Assembly: GCA_023376005.1 (NCBI GenBank)
Contig: CM042157.1
Location: 66,515,689-66,579,688, forward strand
DNA: 64,000 nucleotides
Direction of reading: 5' to 3'
Origin: Doryteuthis pealeii
Lineage: Eukaryota > Mollusca > Cephalopoda > Myopsida > Loliginidae
The first letter of the stretch is position 1. Each line of letters begins with the position of its first letter. The notes below the pieces were generated by a model. It was not told where the DNA came from. It did no database searches and saw nothing but the letters and a program-made list of their open reading frames with translations. Of the stretch, positions 53,016 to 63,210 are shown piece by piece. The translations under genes were made by a program, and so were the position numbers.

Positions 53016-53510
53016 AAAGTTTTCTTTTTTAAATATTTACCTTTTGATGACTGAAAATTGAATTTTATTAAAATCTGGAAGTCTTTTTCACCCATATTTT
53101 CTTGGATATGGTCACTCAGTAGTAATAGCACTAAATCAAATGGTTTCAGTTTTGTAAAATATTTTGGTGCTGTGCATATGAAACTGAAAAAAAAATTGTT
53201 TTTTTCGGTTAAACTGCTCATCTTTTATATATGATATCCATCAGCTTTAAACTCTCTGATTTCAATTCTGTTATAAAGTCATTACCTGTATTGGGACAAT
53301 ACAAAAAATGGATGAGAGATAATGAATTAGCTGATTTATTTATTTATTTATTTATTTATTCATGTAGTTTCATATTGTCCTGAAGAAGGTTTCTTTATAA
53401 ACTGAAATGTTCAAACATAGACACTACGACTAATAAATTTCCATCCATTGTAACATTCTGTGTTTGTTCTATATTTCTCCACATAAAGTTGGATTAATTT
53501 CCTCATTTTA

Positions 53511-53514
<4 letters not shown>

Positions 53515-53561
<47 letters not shown>

Positions 53562-53562
53562 C
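53515..53562. repeat. (AT)n(AC)n microsatellite
   Basis: A TA run is followed by CACACACACA, then SINE2-type sequence. Confidence 0.95.
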
Positions 53563-53656
53563 AACCACTTCACATGAGTAGGATGTGACACAAGGTCAAT
53601 TTCCTAAGCAAAGTTTAACAGGTTTGAATTCAGTTTTGTCTCCTAGACAGGTTAAT
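53562..53656 (-). mobile_element. SINE2 3' fragment
   Basis: CCAACCACTTCACATGAGTA, GGATGTGACACAAGGTCAAT and TTTAACAGGTTTGAATTCAG are the SINE2 3' end on the minus strand. Confidence 0.75.
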
Positions 53657-54069
53657 TAGCTAATTTATAGGAACAATAAAAAATATATTTGCATATTTTT
53701 CTTAAAGTTTGATGCAGTAGCTATTAGGCTGATATATTACTGCCACAATAAATCATAAAATTTGAATTTTTTTATAGAGGTCTTCGTTTATACATTTGAA
53801 ATGATTTTAACTTGAGGGCAAAATGATTGCTGACTGAAATTGAATGTTTATCTTTTCTGAATGGGGTTTATAAAAAGGAATGAGTTTATAGCTTTTGGGT
53901 AAAAATATTCTCTTTTTTTTTCCATAACTGTCAGATTTTACATTCTATGGAAATGCAGGACAATAGGCTTCATTTTTCCTGTTTTGTTATAAACATAACC
54001 ATACATAAAAAATAAGTATTGAATTTGACAAATACAAGATGTATTCTCTGTCTGTCTCATATTAGGTAT

Positions 54070-54520
54070 TATTGTGATATGAAGGGACTTTTTTTTTCTT
54101 TTTAATTTTCTTTTTTTTCTTAATTTTCTTTTCATTTTCTTTTCTTTTTCATTAATATTCCATCTCTTTTATTTTTCTTTCTTTGATTTTTCCTTCTCTT
54201 TCTTTCTTTAAATTTTCTTCTCTTTTCTTTTTTCTTTCTTTAATTTTTCTCTCTCTCTTTTCTTTTCTCTTTCTTTAAATTTCTTCTCTTCTCTTATATT
54301 TTTCTTCTCTCTCTTTTTTTCTCTTTCTTTATTTTTTCTTCTCTCTCTTTTCTTTTCTCTTCTTTAATTTTCTTCTCTCTCTTTTCTTTTCTTTTTCTTT
54401 AAATTTTTCTTCTCTCTCTTTTCTTTTTTTTTTTGAATTTTTCTTATCTCTCTTTTCTTTTTCTTTAAATTTTTCTTATCTCGCTTTTCTTTTTTCTTTA
54501 AATTTTTCTTTTCTATAAGT
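54070..54520 (+). repeat. CT-rich minisatellite, about 450 bp
   Basis: Repeating units of about 35-40 bp carry TTTCTTTAAATTTTTCTTCT and CTCTCTTTTCTTTTCTC with many indels. It is the same unit type as 52870-53015. Confidence 0.95.
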
Positions 54521-54529
54521 TTTAAACTA

Positions 54530-55335
54530 CTGAAATCAAATGAGATGAAAAAAAGTTATATATCATAATCTTTTAAAATCTTAGATTTGCTCATTGAAAA
54601 AAAAAAACTTATCATCTATGTTTTTTTTTCTTTTTCTGTTTTTTATTACTTTAGTCATAATTTCTTTCAATTATCAACTTGGTGTGTCCTGCTCGGTTAT
54701 TCATGACTAAATTCCCTATTCTTGATACTGACTACATTAGTCCTTATTACAATACTAGTAGCAGTAGCTGTGACAACCAGGATATTGCGGTGTACTATTG
54801 GGAGGGTCTAATAAAATGTTCATGTTTGCTAGCAGCGTCATTGCAGTACTGATGGAGCGGTGCAGACTTTAATGCAGCAGACTGTGATAAGAATAGATCT
54901 GCTGCAGTCAGTGATGTCGGAGTCTGTTGTCTACAGATGTGGTCAGTCAGTTTCAAGTTGACTGCTGCTCATGTCAGACTCCTATTAATTTGATGTGTCC
55001 CATCATAGGCACACCTTTTTCAAAATTTATTTCTATAATATGCTAATGAATGTTTGTTGTATAGAGTTGGACTTAATTGTATGTTGGATATACAATACAT
55101 TGCCATCTTGATTGACTATTTTATTGAGAACTTTTTTTTTTTTTTTAATTTTTTTTTTTTTTTTAAATTTTATTTTCAATGCCTTCTTAAAAAAAGAATT
55201 TGTACATATTTCACATTAAGTATAATGAAAAATTTTTTTTTTTAAATTTAAAAAAAAATATGTAAGTAGATTTTTCTATATGAAAAAAAGCATGTAATTG
55301 GAATTTTTTTTTTTTTTTCTCTTTATCATATTTTT
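54530..55335. other. Low-copy segment, no gene recognised
   Basis: From 54690 to 55010 the sequence is less AT-rich, with ATTGCAGTACTGATGGAGCG and CTGCAGTCAGTGATGTCGGA, and no second copy was found. The rest is T and A runs. Confidence 0.4.
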
Positions 55336-55925
55336 GCTCATACTTTTGTAAAAAAGAATTTCACGTATCAGATTTATAAGGAGCCAACTGCCCCATCACC
55401 CCTACTAGAGGGGCACCCAGACTTCCTTTATAAGACCTAATAATTATAAAATCAGTTTTATTATTGCAAAAATAATGGTCATTTTGCTGAAAGCTAGAAA
55501 GAATTATATCACTTTGTCATATAATACAAACTGAAAAATGTAGTAAAGTTTATTCTTAGAGTCAATATGTTTGAGAAAAATAAAAACGTTTTCATTGGAA
55601 CATAACTTACATACAGAAATTGTTTTTTTTTTTTTTGTTTTTGTTTTTTTTTTTTTTCTTTGATATTTTTGCTCATACTTAGATTTAAAAAAAAAAAATT
55701 CTAATATCAGATTTATAGGGAGGCAGTTACCCTATCACCCCTACCTTATAAAACCTAATAATTATAAAATCAATTTTATTATTGAAATAAATAATGGTGA
55801 TTTTGCTCCAAGCTGGAAAGAATTATATCACTTTGTTGTATAATACAAAGTGAAAAATGTAGTAAAGTTTATTCTTACAATGATTATAATTGAGAAAAAT
55901 AAAATCTTTTTTTTTTTTTTTTGGG
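55320..55925 (+). repeat. Direct duplication, about 336-bp period
   Basis: TTTTTGCTCATACTT starts both blocks (about 55330 and 55666). Both then have CCCATCACCCCTAC or CCTATCACCCCTAC, TAATAATTATAAAATCA, GAAAGAATTATATCACTTTG and TGTAGTAAAGTTTATTCTTA. The second block has lost the AGAGGGGCACCCAGAC segment. Confidence 0.85.
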
Positions 55926-56342
55926 GAACTAACTTATTTTTTTTTTTTTATTTTAATAAATTCATTTTACTTATATCTTTTTTTTTTTTTTTTTTTTTTT
56001 TTTTCGTTTTCGTTTACCTAATCTAATTTCTATGTTGGTGCAACGTGAGGGATCTGCTAACCAGGCCCACCCAAGGTCTATATCCGGCTCTGAACTAATG
56101 TATGAAGCATGTTAAAATTTAAGCAGTTTGATATTTATTTAATACATGACAATGCAACCAAGGCTTGTTTTGTACATCCTGTTTGCAGGGTTTATTTGCA
56201 TTTATCGCAAAAGATTTCACAAATTTATTTAAATACTGCATTTGGCATATAATATATAAATATATATTTACACCTTGTGATAAGATAATTTATTTTGGCT
56301 GCAGTTCATGAATTAATGTCGACTTGCAAGAAGAAATGAGCC

Positions 56343-56553
56343 AAATTCAAAATTTTCCAGGAAATCCACTATGCAAAAATGTTCCATATGCAAAAAAAAA
56401 AGATGGTGTCCGTAAAGTCCGTGTACACTCTAAAAAATTTATAACTTTATTTGTTTTTGTAATTCTTTAAAGTGCATACAAACTTTATGGACACCCGATT
56501 TAAGCACACATTTTTGCATACAGGATTTCCTTGAAATTTTGAATATATAAGTA
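56343..56553. mobile_element. Fold-back element, arms of about 85 bp
   Basis: The left arm has AAATTCAAAATTTTCCAGGA, CTATGCAAAAATGTTC and GGTGTCCGTAAAGTCCGTGT. The right arm has the inverse of each in reverse order, with GCATACAAACTTTATGGACA. An (AT)-rich loop contains AACTTTATTTGTTTTTG. Confidence 0.75.
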
Positions 56554-56654
56554 CATATAAGTTACTAATTATTAGTTTTTAATCTAGTGAGAGGAGTATC
56601 TACTTTTGTAACAGCTGTTGTGTGAATGAATTGAATGAAGTTGAGAACCTATTG

Positions 56655-56800
56655 TATAAGGTAGTTTGAAAGTCTGGTCACCCTACGTATTGTTTTAACT
56701 TTCATTATTTTTTGTGTTAATAATAAAATATATAAGTTATGTAATTATTTCACCTCTAAAAAGAATATGTAGGGAGTGACAAGACTTATAAACCACGCTA
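56655..56800. mobile_element. Family K MITE
   Basis: The left end GTAGTTTGAAAGTCTGGTCA and the right end AGTGACAAGACTTATAAACC are inverted, and the interior TATTGTTTTAACTTTCATTA is shared with the next element. Confidence 0.65.
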
Positions 56801-56812
56801 TCTATTAATCTA

Positions 56813-56996
56813 CAGAGTGGTCCAAAAGTCTTGTCACCCCTACATATTGTTTTAACTTTCATTATTTTTTTTTTGTGTTAATGATATATAAGTTATGTAA
56901 TTTTTTTACCACTAAAAAAATCTTAAAAATTGAATTATTTAAAAAAATTTCTGATTGTATTATGTAATTATTTTACATCCCTAGCGGATCACCCTG
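56813..56996. mobile_element. Family K MITE, 184 bp, TA-flanked
   Basis: The left end CAGAGTGGTCCAAAAGTCTT and the right end GCGGATCACCCTG are inverted in the outer 13 bp. TA is present on each side (56811-56812 and 56997-56998). This fits a mariner-type MITE. A further partial end is at 57870-57940. Confidence 0.75.
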
Positions 56997-57006
56997 TAGT
57001 AGTAAT

Positions 57007-57339
57007 CAGTGATGCTGATAACTTTTTGATTTAGTGCGTCCTGGGATGCACATATTTGTTTTGAATGAGTCCTGGGAAAATTTATGAGTCCCAACTAAAG
57101 TTTCTTAATTGATTGTAGGGTTTTATTTATGGTTTGGTGAAATAACTAAAGCCATCTAACTCCTACCTTGTAACCTATCCTGTGTAATTCATTTCTAAGA
57201 AACTATTGAAATATATTTACAGTTAGTTTGAAATGGTGGGGGAAGAAAAACACTGGGACGCATGGATATGATTTTACTGCGTCCTTTTAGATTTTTTTGT
57301 GCGTCAGGGACACAGGATGCATATCTATCAGCATCTCTG
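57007..57339. mobile_element. hAT-like MITE, copy 4
   Basis: The ends CAGTGATGCTGATAAC and CTATCAGCATCTCTG are inverted over 15 bp with two mismatches. It is the cleanest pair of ends in the family. It lies 10 bp from the family K MITE. Confidence 0.88.
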
Positions 57340-57384
57340 ACTAACAATCTTGTGTTGTGAAACTGTTTGGTTCTACTTCCTATC

Positions 57385-57650
57385 TTGGTTGGTTGGTTGG
57401 TTGGATTTTATGGAATGTCAAATCTTATTGGGTTATTTTATGCCAAAGATGTTTTAGTTTATTTATTCTAGTTGGGTATTCAATCTTTTATAATACATTT
57501 TTTTTAACTCAATTTTTTTTTATTTCACCTAAAATTGGGACACTAACAGATACTACCAGTCAGAGCGGATCTGGGATTAATGGCGATGAAGGGGTACTCC
57601 ACACTCCTCAAAGCTCCAAATTGGAACTTTGCTGTTTGTCATACCCAGGA
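57385..57650 (-). mobile_element. Family C, 5'-truncated
   Basis: The plus strand begins with TTGGTTGGTTGGTTGGTTGG, an expanded tail, then ATTTTATGGAATGTC and ACACTAACAGATACTACCAG. On the minus strand it is the last 270 bp of the family with an (AACC)n tail. Confidence 0.75.
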
Positions 57651-57767
57651 CACACTTCCTATCTAGAAATCAATTGGAACAATCAAAGTATAATTAAATG
57701 AACCTTTTATAAGAATATCTTTTATCTTTTTCAATACCACTTATTCCCATATGAAAATGTTTATGTA

Positions 57768-57774
<7 letters not shown>

Positions 57775-57805
<31 letters not shown>
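57775..57805. repeat. Poly(A) run, about 30 bp
   Basis: This is an A run with no clear associated retroposon body. A family K end fragment follows. Confidence 0.9.
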
Positions 57806-58239
57806 AAAATTTAGGTTATTTCTAGAATTTTGTGTTGTATTATATAATTATTTTACCTCTAAAAAAAAAAAAAAATAAATAAATATGTATGAGGTGCTTG
57901 CCACCTCCTACATATTTATTTCGGACCAACCTGTAGAATATTTTGAATTTCTGCTTAATTCTACCATAATTGTTTGGTTTTTTTTCTCAAATGAAACAAA
58001 TCCCAATTTTATGCTATATAAAAAAAAAGACCTGAACTAATGGTGACAATTATTCAAAGATTCAAAACAAATGTTTAATTGTAAAATTGATCAAAGTGAA
58101 AGCTTAACAGATGGTTATAAAAAAAGGACAAAAAAGACATTAACTCCTTTATAGATGGAACTTTTTTATTATAGTAATAAAATTAGAAACATGTGACAAA
58201 ACAATCAACCTTTCCTATGATGAATTTTTATGATATGAA

Positions 58240-58430
58240 TTTTATAATGAATTTTTATAATAGTAAAATTAAAAGCACAAAACTTTTTATAATAGTAAAA
58301 TTAAAAGCACAAAACAACATTTTTATAATAGTAAAATTAAAAGCACAAAACTTTTTATAATAGTAAAATTAAAAGCACAAAACAACATTTTTATAATAGT
58401 AAAATTAAAAGCACAAGAAAAAACAATTAA
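58240..58430. repeat. Minisatellite with two alternating unit lengths
   Basis: TTTTTATAATAGTAAAATTA followed by AAAGCACAAAAC recurs about five times. Units ending in CTT and in AACAT alternate, giving a higher-order repeat of about 66 bp. Variant units flank the array at 58240 and 58445. Confidence 0.9.
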
Positions 58431-58536
58431 CCTTTCCTATGATGAATTCTATAATAGTAAAATTAGAATCATGAGACAAAACAATCAGCCTTTCCTATAA
58501 TGATTTTTTAATCTTTAATAAGCATATTGATACTTA

Positions 58537-58787
58537 AAGTAAGTAAATAGTCGATGGGGTGGCCTAAAGTCAGTAACAGCCAATCAGCGAGGGAGTCTAA
58601 CCTCTTTTCACTAGCGCTAGACTACGGAGATTATTTTTTGCGTCTGAGGTGGAGTGCCACACCTACAATCAGCTCCTTACTTTACTGCACAAGTCTTTGT
58701 GCTACTCATACGCTGAGTTGGCAGGACAGGTATCGAACTAGGAACCTTATGGTTTCTAGCTGAACGCTCTACCGACTGAGCTAACGC
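58537..58787 (-). mobile_element. SINE1 copy
   Basis: The minus strand has the head CGTTAGCTCAGTCGGTAGAG, B box AGTTCGATACC, and end TAGGCCACCCCATCGAC, followed by TATTTACTTACTTT. Confidence 0.9.
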
Positions 58788-58948
58788 GAATTCATATACT
58801 TTTGGTATAGCAGAAATGGCTTCTACCTATTAAGTTGTTTTTAATGATTACTAGAGCTTCACGATTAGATGCCGTTTAGTATCATATTCAGGACACCACT
58901 TTACTGGGGATGTTGGCACCTTTCTGTCCACTAAGGACGATGGCGTAG

Positions 58949-58950
<2 letters not shown>

Positions 58951-58987
<37 letters not shown>
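58951..58987. repeat. Poly(A) run, about 36 bp
   Basis: The A run lies immediately left of the minus-strand LINE fragment. It is on the wrong strand to be that LINE's poly(A) tail. Confidence 0.9.
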
Positions 58988-58989
<2 letters not shown>

Positions 58990-59345
58990 ATCTGCGCAAG
59001 TGACTATGCAGGCCAATTCCTGAGTGACAGTCTTTGGTGCATTGATTGCACACAAACTGTGATGTTTTCAAGGGCTGCTGTCTTTTCTTCCTCTTTCTGG
59101 CTCTCTTTGCTGTCAAGGCTACTCTCCTCACTCGCTCAGTGCCTTACTTAACATTAAGGCACCAGGCTGCATGATTTTTTTTTCATCTACCTCCCACTTG
59201 TTTGTGTCAATGTGGCATATCCTCATGTCTCTCCTGCAGACATCTTTAAAGAGTAGGTGTGGTCTACCTACCGATCGGGACCCTTTTACTAATTCGCCAT
59301 ACAAAAGATCTTTTGGGATGCAGCCATTTTCCATTCTCCTGACAT
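58988..59345 (-). pseudogene. LINE ORF2 C-terminal fragment
   Basis: The minus strand reads RIPKDLLYGEL-type residues (GCIPKDLLYGELVKGS), then VGRPHLLFKDVCRRDMR and IDTNKWEVDEKK. After one frameshift near 59140 it gives a basic run and FVCNQCTKDCHSGIGLHSHL ending at a stop at 58988. The finger Cys and His residues are intact. It is a different family from the 3.2-kb fragment. Confidence 0.85.
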
Positions 59346-59562
59346 GCTGGGGATACAGTCAGTATATTCTAAGCCCCACCAATATGGTGATCTGTGTTGC
59401 TTAGTCTGGTACACAAATTACAGTACTCATTATTACTGCTTAACTTCTGTTATCTATTTCACTATTACATTGAACTGGTCTTTGCAAATTTTTCCTTTAA
59501 AAGGATGTGTGCCCAGTCGTCGTACAGACAGAATTATATATATATATATATATATATATTAT

Positions 59563-59915
59563 TATAATGGAGATATATATACTCAAGTCGTTATTGGATA
59601 ACTATGTCTACGTACTGATAACATGGGTTTACAGAACAAGGCTAATTTGCACGAATTGTATTATTGATTTCTAACTGTTTGCTTTTATTTTAATGAAATA
59701 AGCAAAAATCTCTTCAATGAATCTTGAATGAAATCGATAAAATAATGTCATTTTATTCGAAAAAATAACAATGAAAGACGAGAGTGATGGAAGAGTAAGT
59801 TTCAAAAATCTTTTTATCTGTATTCTTATTTAGTTTCATTAGCCTTTCTAATTTAATACAATATTTTATTACATTAAAACTTAAATACTTGCAAGGGTGC
59901 ATATAAGTATATATG
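59563..59915 (+). mobile_element. Helitron-A copy, shortened
   Basis: ATAATGGAGATATATATACT, AACAAGGCTAATTTGCACGA and TTAGTTTCATTAGCCTTTCT match the family in order. It ends CTTGCAAGGGTGCATATAAG. The hairpin's left half and the terminal CTAG are not intact, and the interior is deleted. Confidence 0.65.
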
Positions 59916-59924
59916 TTGGTAAAT

Positions 59925-60115
59925 CCAAAAAAAGCAAATAGTTTGATTGTAGGGAGAAAAAAATTTTTGAAAAAAAGAAAAGACCAAGATAGTCGTACCA
60001 ACAAAAAATAATCTATTGGTACAGTATTTGGCCAAAAGAAAAAACAATTTATATGTATATAAGTATATATTATATATATATTCATATAACCGCTAGGAGA
60101 ATAGCTATTTTAAGC
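59925..60115 (+). repeat. Family I repeat, copy 2
   Basis: It matches 43905-44130 with GTTGGTAAATCCAAAA, AGAAAAGACCAAGATAGTCG and ATTTGGCCAAAAGAAAAAAC. Both copies end in an AT run and CATATAACCGCTAGGAGAAT. Confidence 0.65.
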
Positions 60116-60150
60116 GAACTAATAGTAGGTTCGTCTGACTCATTAGATTT

Positions 60151-60152
60151 AT

Positions 60153-60191
<39 letters not shown>
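60151..60191. repeat. (AT)n microsatellite
   Basis: A TA run of about 40 bp. Confidence 0.95.
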
Positions 60192-60192
<1 letters not shown>

Positions 60193-60237
60193 CTTCAGAC
60201 TGCAAACCTTATTGAAATATATATATACACACACACA

Positions 60238-60570
60238 CAGTGATGCTGATAGCATTTTGATTTAGTGTGTCCTGAGACGCACATATTTTCTTTGAATGAG
60301 TTCCCGGGAAAATTTATGGGTCCCAACTAAAGTTTCTTGACAGATTGTAGGGTTTTTATCTATGATCTAGGGAAACAACTTAAAGCTGCCTAACTCGTAC
60401 CTTGTAACCTATCCTGTGTAATTTGTTTCTAAGAAAATACTGAAATGTATTTATAGTCAGCTTGAAATTGCAAGGGAAGAAAAAGAGAAACGCAGGGACG
60501 CATGGTTATGATTTTACTGTGTCCTTTTAAATTTTGTGCGTCAGGGACACAGGACGTGTACCTATCAGCG
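60238..60570. mobile_element. hAT-like MITE, copy 5
   Basis: It starts CAGTGATGCTGATAGC after an (AC)n run and ends ACCTATCAGCG, running into (GT)n. The last bases CATCTCTG are lost or merged with the microsatellite. The interior is collinear with the other copies. Confidence 0.8.
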
Positions 60571-60599
60571 TGTGTGTGTGTCTGTTTATATATATACAC

Positions 60600-60945
60600 A
60601 CACACACACACACCACACACAGGTAAAATAAGTGTCAAAATTTGTTGTCCAATCAATAAAAAGATTATTATATCTAAAAGTCATTGCACTGGTTAAAGTA
60701 ATTGGATTGTATTAATAGATAAACCTTAAGACATAAAAAACAGAATCTGACATAAGTTTAATCATATTAAATTCTAAGTATAGAATGGATGCACAATCTA
60801 AAATTAACAGCTGTTTTTAAAGTAAACACTTCCATAGATTTTCTCAACACTTTAACAAATTGTGAATTTTATAAGTACAAATTTATTACATGCAAATTTT
60901 TAGTTTTTATTACACTTACCTTATTTTCAAACAAAGTATAAAAAG
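60600..60945. other. AT-rich stretch, no gene seen
   Basis: It contains a CA repeat at its start and no recognised element. Confidence 0.5.
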
Positions 60946-61315
60946 TTTAAAGAGAACAGAAATTTGTTGGGTCAGACAGCCGGCTAAGCTGACATATAAG
61001 TTCTGCTTTTTCTACCCACCCAACTATCGACTGCCCACAATCAGTCCTGTCAAACAGAGGTATCGGTTTATGGACGAAAGCCATGATGCCAAAATAGCCT
61101 ATAAAGAGTTTAAAGAGAATAGAAATTTGTTGGGTGGGACAGCCGGCTCTCTCCACTGGAAAAAGACAATCTGCCCCGAGAGAACTCGACCCGGAACTTA
61201 TTCCTCTCGGCGGCCAAATCACCTAAGCCAATAGGGGTGACAATAATCCCACTGTGAGCCACCACTCATGATCAGGAGGTTGTGAGTTCGATCTCTGATA
61301 CACAAAGGAGTTTAC
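60946..61315. repeat. GC-richer segment with 161-bp direct repeat
   Basis: AAAGAGAACAGAAATTTGTT and AAAGAGAATAGAAATTTGTT, each followed by GGG...GACAGCCGGCT, lie 161 bp apart. The 3' side has GGTTGTGAGTTCGATCTCTG, a B-box-like word. Frames of 91-114 codons cover the repeat on both strands without a domain I know. It may be a tRNA-related or LTR-derived element. Confidence 0.35.
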
Positions 61316-61487
61316 AAAATAAAGCGGTAAAATTCCTAAATGAACCAAAATTTTTGGAAGAAGTTTTTAAAAGAATAAAGTTATCTTTGGTCGTTATTTT
61401 TAGCAGCATTTCTGAAAAATTCTGTTTTACTATAAATTCTATAAATTGTAATTGACTTGATAACAAACATAACAGCTGTCTTTGGTC

Positions 61488-61635
61488 CCATCTATGGGTT
61501 AAATAGAAAAACATGAGTTTATAAACAAAATTTGATTATCCATTAAGAATGACTTTATTTCTAAACTTTACCGGCATTGAATGACCCACTGAGGTTGATA
61601 TGCCACAAAACGAAACAAACCAAATCAAACTAAGA
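61488..61635 (+). mobile_element. Family C 3' fragment
   Basis: GGTCCCATCTATGGGTTAAA, GAATGACTTTATTTCTAAAC and TTGATATGCCACAAAACGAA are the last 150 bp. It is strongly 5'-truncated. Confidence 0.8.
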
Positions 61636-61701
61636 AGGAAAGAATAAACAAAATAACTAAACAGTCCTATCATAAACCGCCCCAAAATAATGCAGTATTC
61701 A

Positions 61702-62010
61702 ATGGTTTGGTTTGTTGGATTTTACAGCATGTCAACCCTTGTTGGGTTATTTTATGCTGAAGCGTTTTGTTCTATTCATGCTAGATACATATTCAAAAAT
61801 TTTTTTTTTTTATTATTTTTTTTTTTAAACACTTTTTTCAAACTTAAAAATTTTTTTTTTTTTTTTTTTTTTAAATATTTTTTAAAAAAATTTAACCCAT
61901 AGATGGGGCCCTAAAAGGTACTACCATTCCAAGACAGTGGACCTGGGAGTAATGGCGATGAAGGGGTACTCCACATTTGCCAGAGCTAAAAAATTGGAAC
62001 TTCACTATTT
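61702..62010 (-). mobile_element. Family C 3' part
   Basis: On the plus strand it reads TTTGGTTTGTTGGATTTTAC, TGTCAACCCTTGTTGGGTTA and ATAGATGGGGCCCTAAAAGG. T and A runs interrupt it. It faces the copy at 61488-61635 tail to tail. Confidence 0.75.
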
Positions 62011-62357
62011 AGATGTAGTTTAAAAGGAGAGAAATGGCTGATAATTTTTTTAAGTATAAACTCTTTGTTGAATATTGTTGTGGGTATGAAGTTACAAAAA
62101 ACATACAAGTACACAGGAGATGGCTGTCCAAAATGTTCCATCTTTTGAACAAGTAGACAGGTTAAAGGTTAAATTTTTTGTTTTTATTTGATAATTTAAA
62201 ATCATAAATTCTCTTTGTGTGGTTCTTTGTAATTACAAAATCTATAATTATGATTGGAAATTAAGGCCTATAAAATTTTTTATTTTTTTAAAAATCTATA
62301 TTACCAGTTTGATATGGTGAGCTATTGGCTGGCTGATATTGAAGACTGCCTGAAAAG

Positions 62358-63005
62358 TTGGTTTGATTTTACAGCATATCAACCCTTGTTGGGTTATCTT
62401 ATGCCGAAGACATTGTCTTATTCATTCTTGTTGGGTATCCAATTTTTATTTATTTGTTTTTATTTTATTTTATTATTTTTAAAATTATTTTTAAAACATT
62501 TTCTAATTCTCGTTTTTTTTTTTTTTTTTTTTTCCAATTTAAAAAAAAATTGATTTAACCCATAGATGGGATCCTAACACATTCTACCACTCAAGGTCAT
62601 GGTGGACCTGGGAGTAATGGTGATAAAGGGGTACTCCACGTTCCTCCAAGTTCCGGTATTGGAACTTCACCTCTAGATGCAATTTCACATCATACCCAGG
62701 ATACTAAGTCCCTCAGCTACCGCTTTCTAGCACATATATTATAAAAAGGGATGGGGGGTTGCCATAAGGGCAATAGGGTTGGGGCAATCATATAGGTGCT
62801 ACGGCTTGCAGGGGCCTCTCCGACCGCCTGTCTAGCATAAGTGCCAGAGTGGGGTGTTGCAGGATCTGGACTGCTCAGCCACCAGGATTCCAATCTTTAA
62901 GTATCATGGGTCGCCATCCACAGCCAACCCTATTGGAAGGTGGGGGTCTTATTCCTCTGCAGAAGTGCAGTTGGTGTATTCTAAAGCTCCAGCCAACAGG
63001 GCTCT
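62358..63005 (-). mobile_element. Family C, near full length
   Basis: It goes from TTGGTTTGATTTTACAGCAT to AAAGCTCCAGCCAACAGGGC on the plus strand. Middle words CTTGCAGGGGCCTCTCCGAC and ATGGGTCGCCATCCACAGCC match in reverse. Frames of 61 and 99 codons inside it are not conserved in other copies. Confidence 0.82.
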
Positions 63006-63210
63006 GCAATTCTTGGCTTACCTTTCCAAAGGGTATTAGTCAAAAAGTAGACATAATAGTGCAACTAAAGTTCAAACATGCTTACTACAATGTTGATTCC
63101 TTCCCTCTGCTGGGCTGGTTGTTGTACTCTTTTCTTGGTTTGTATTAATGAAGCAAGACTTGATTATTTTACAAAACATCTTTATTAACATATGAAGCCC
63201 AAAAGGCTTT

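Noticed and set aside
52874..53221. Lysine/glutamate-rich minus-strand frame of 115 codons as a gene
   Set aside because: Its charged half is the translation of a CT-rich minisatellite and the rest has no domain or splice context.
58951..59345. Poly(A) run as the tail of the LINE fragment
   Set aside because: The LINE is on the minus strand, so its tail would read as poly(T) on the plus strand at that side.
60890..61234. 114-codon plus-strand frame as a gene
   Set aside because: It covers a 161-bp direct repeat, an equally long frame is open on the other strand, and no domain is recognised.
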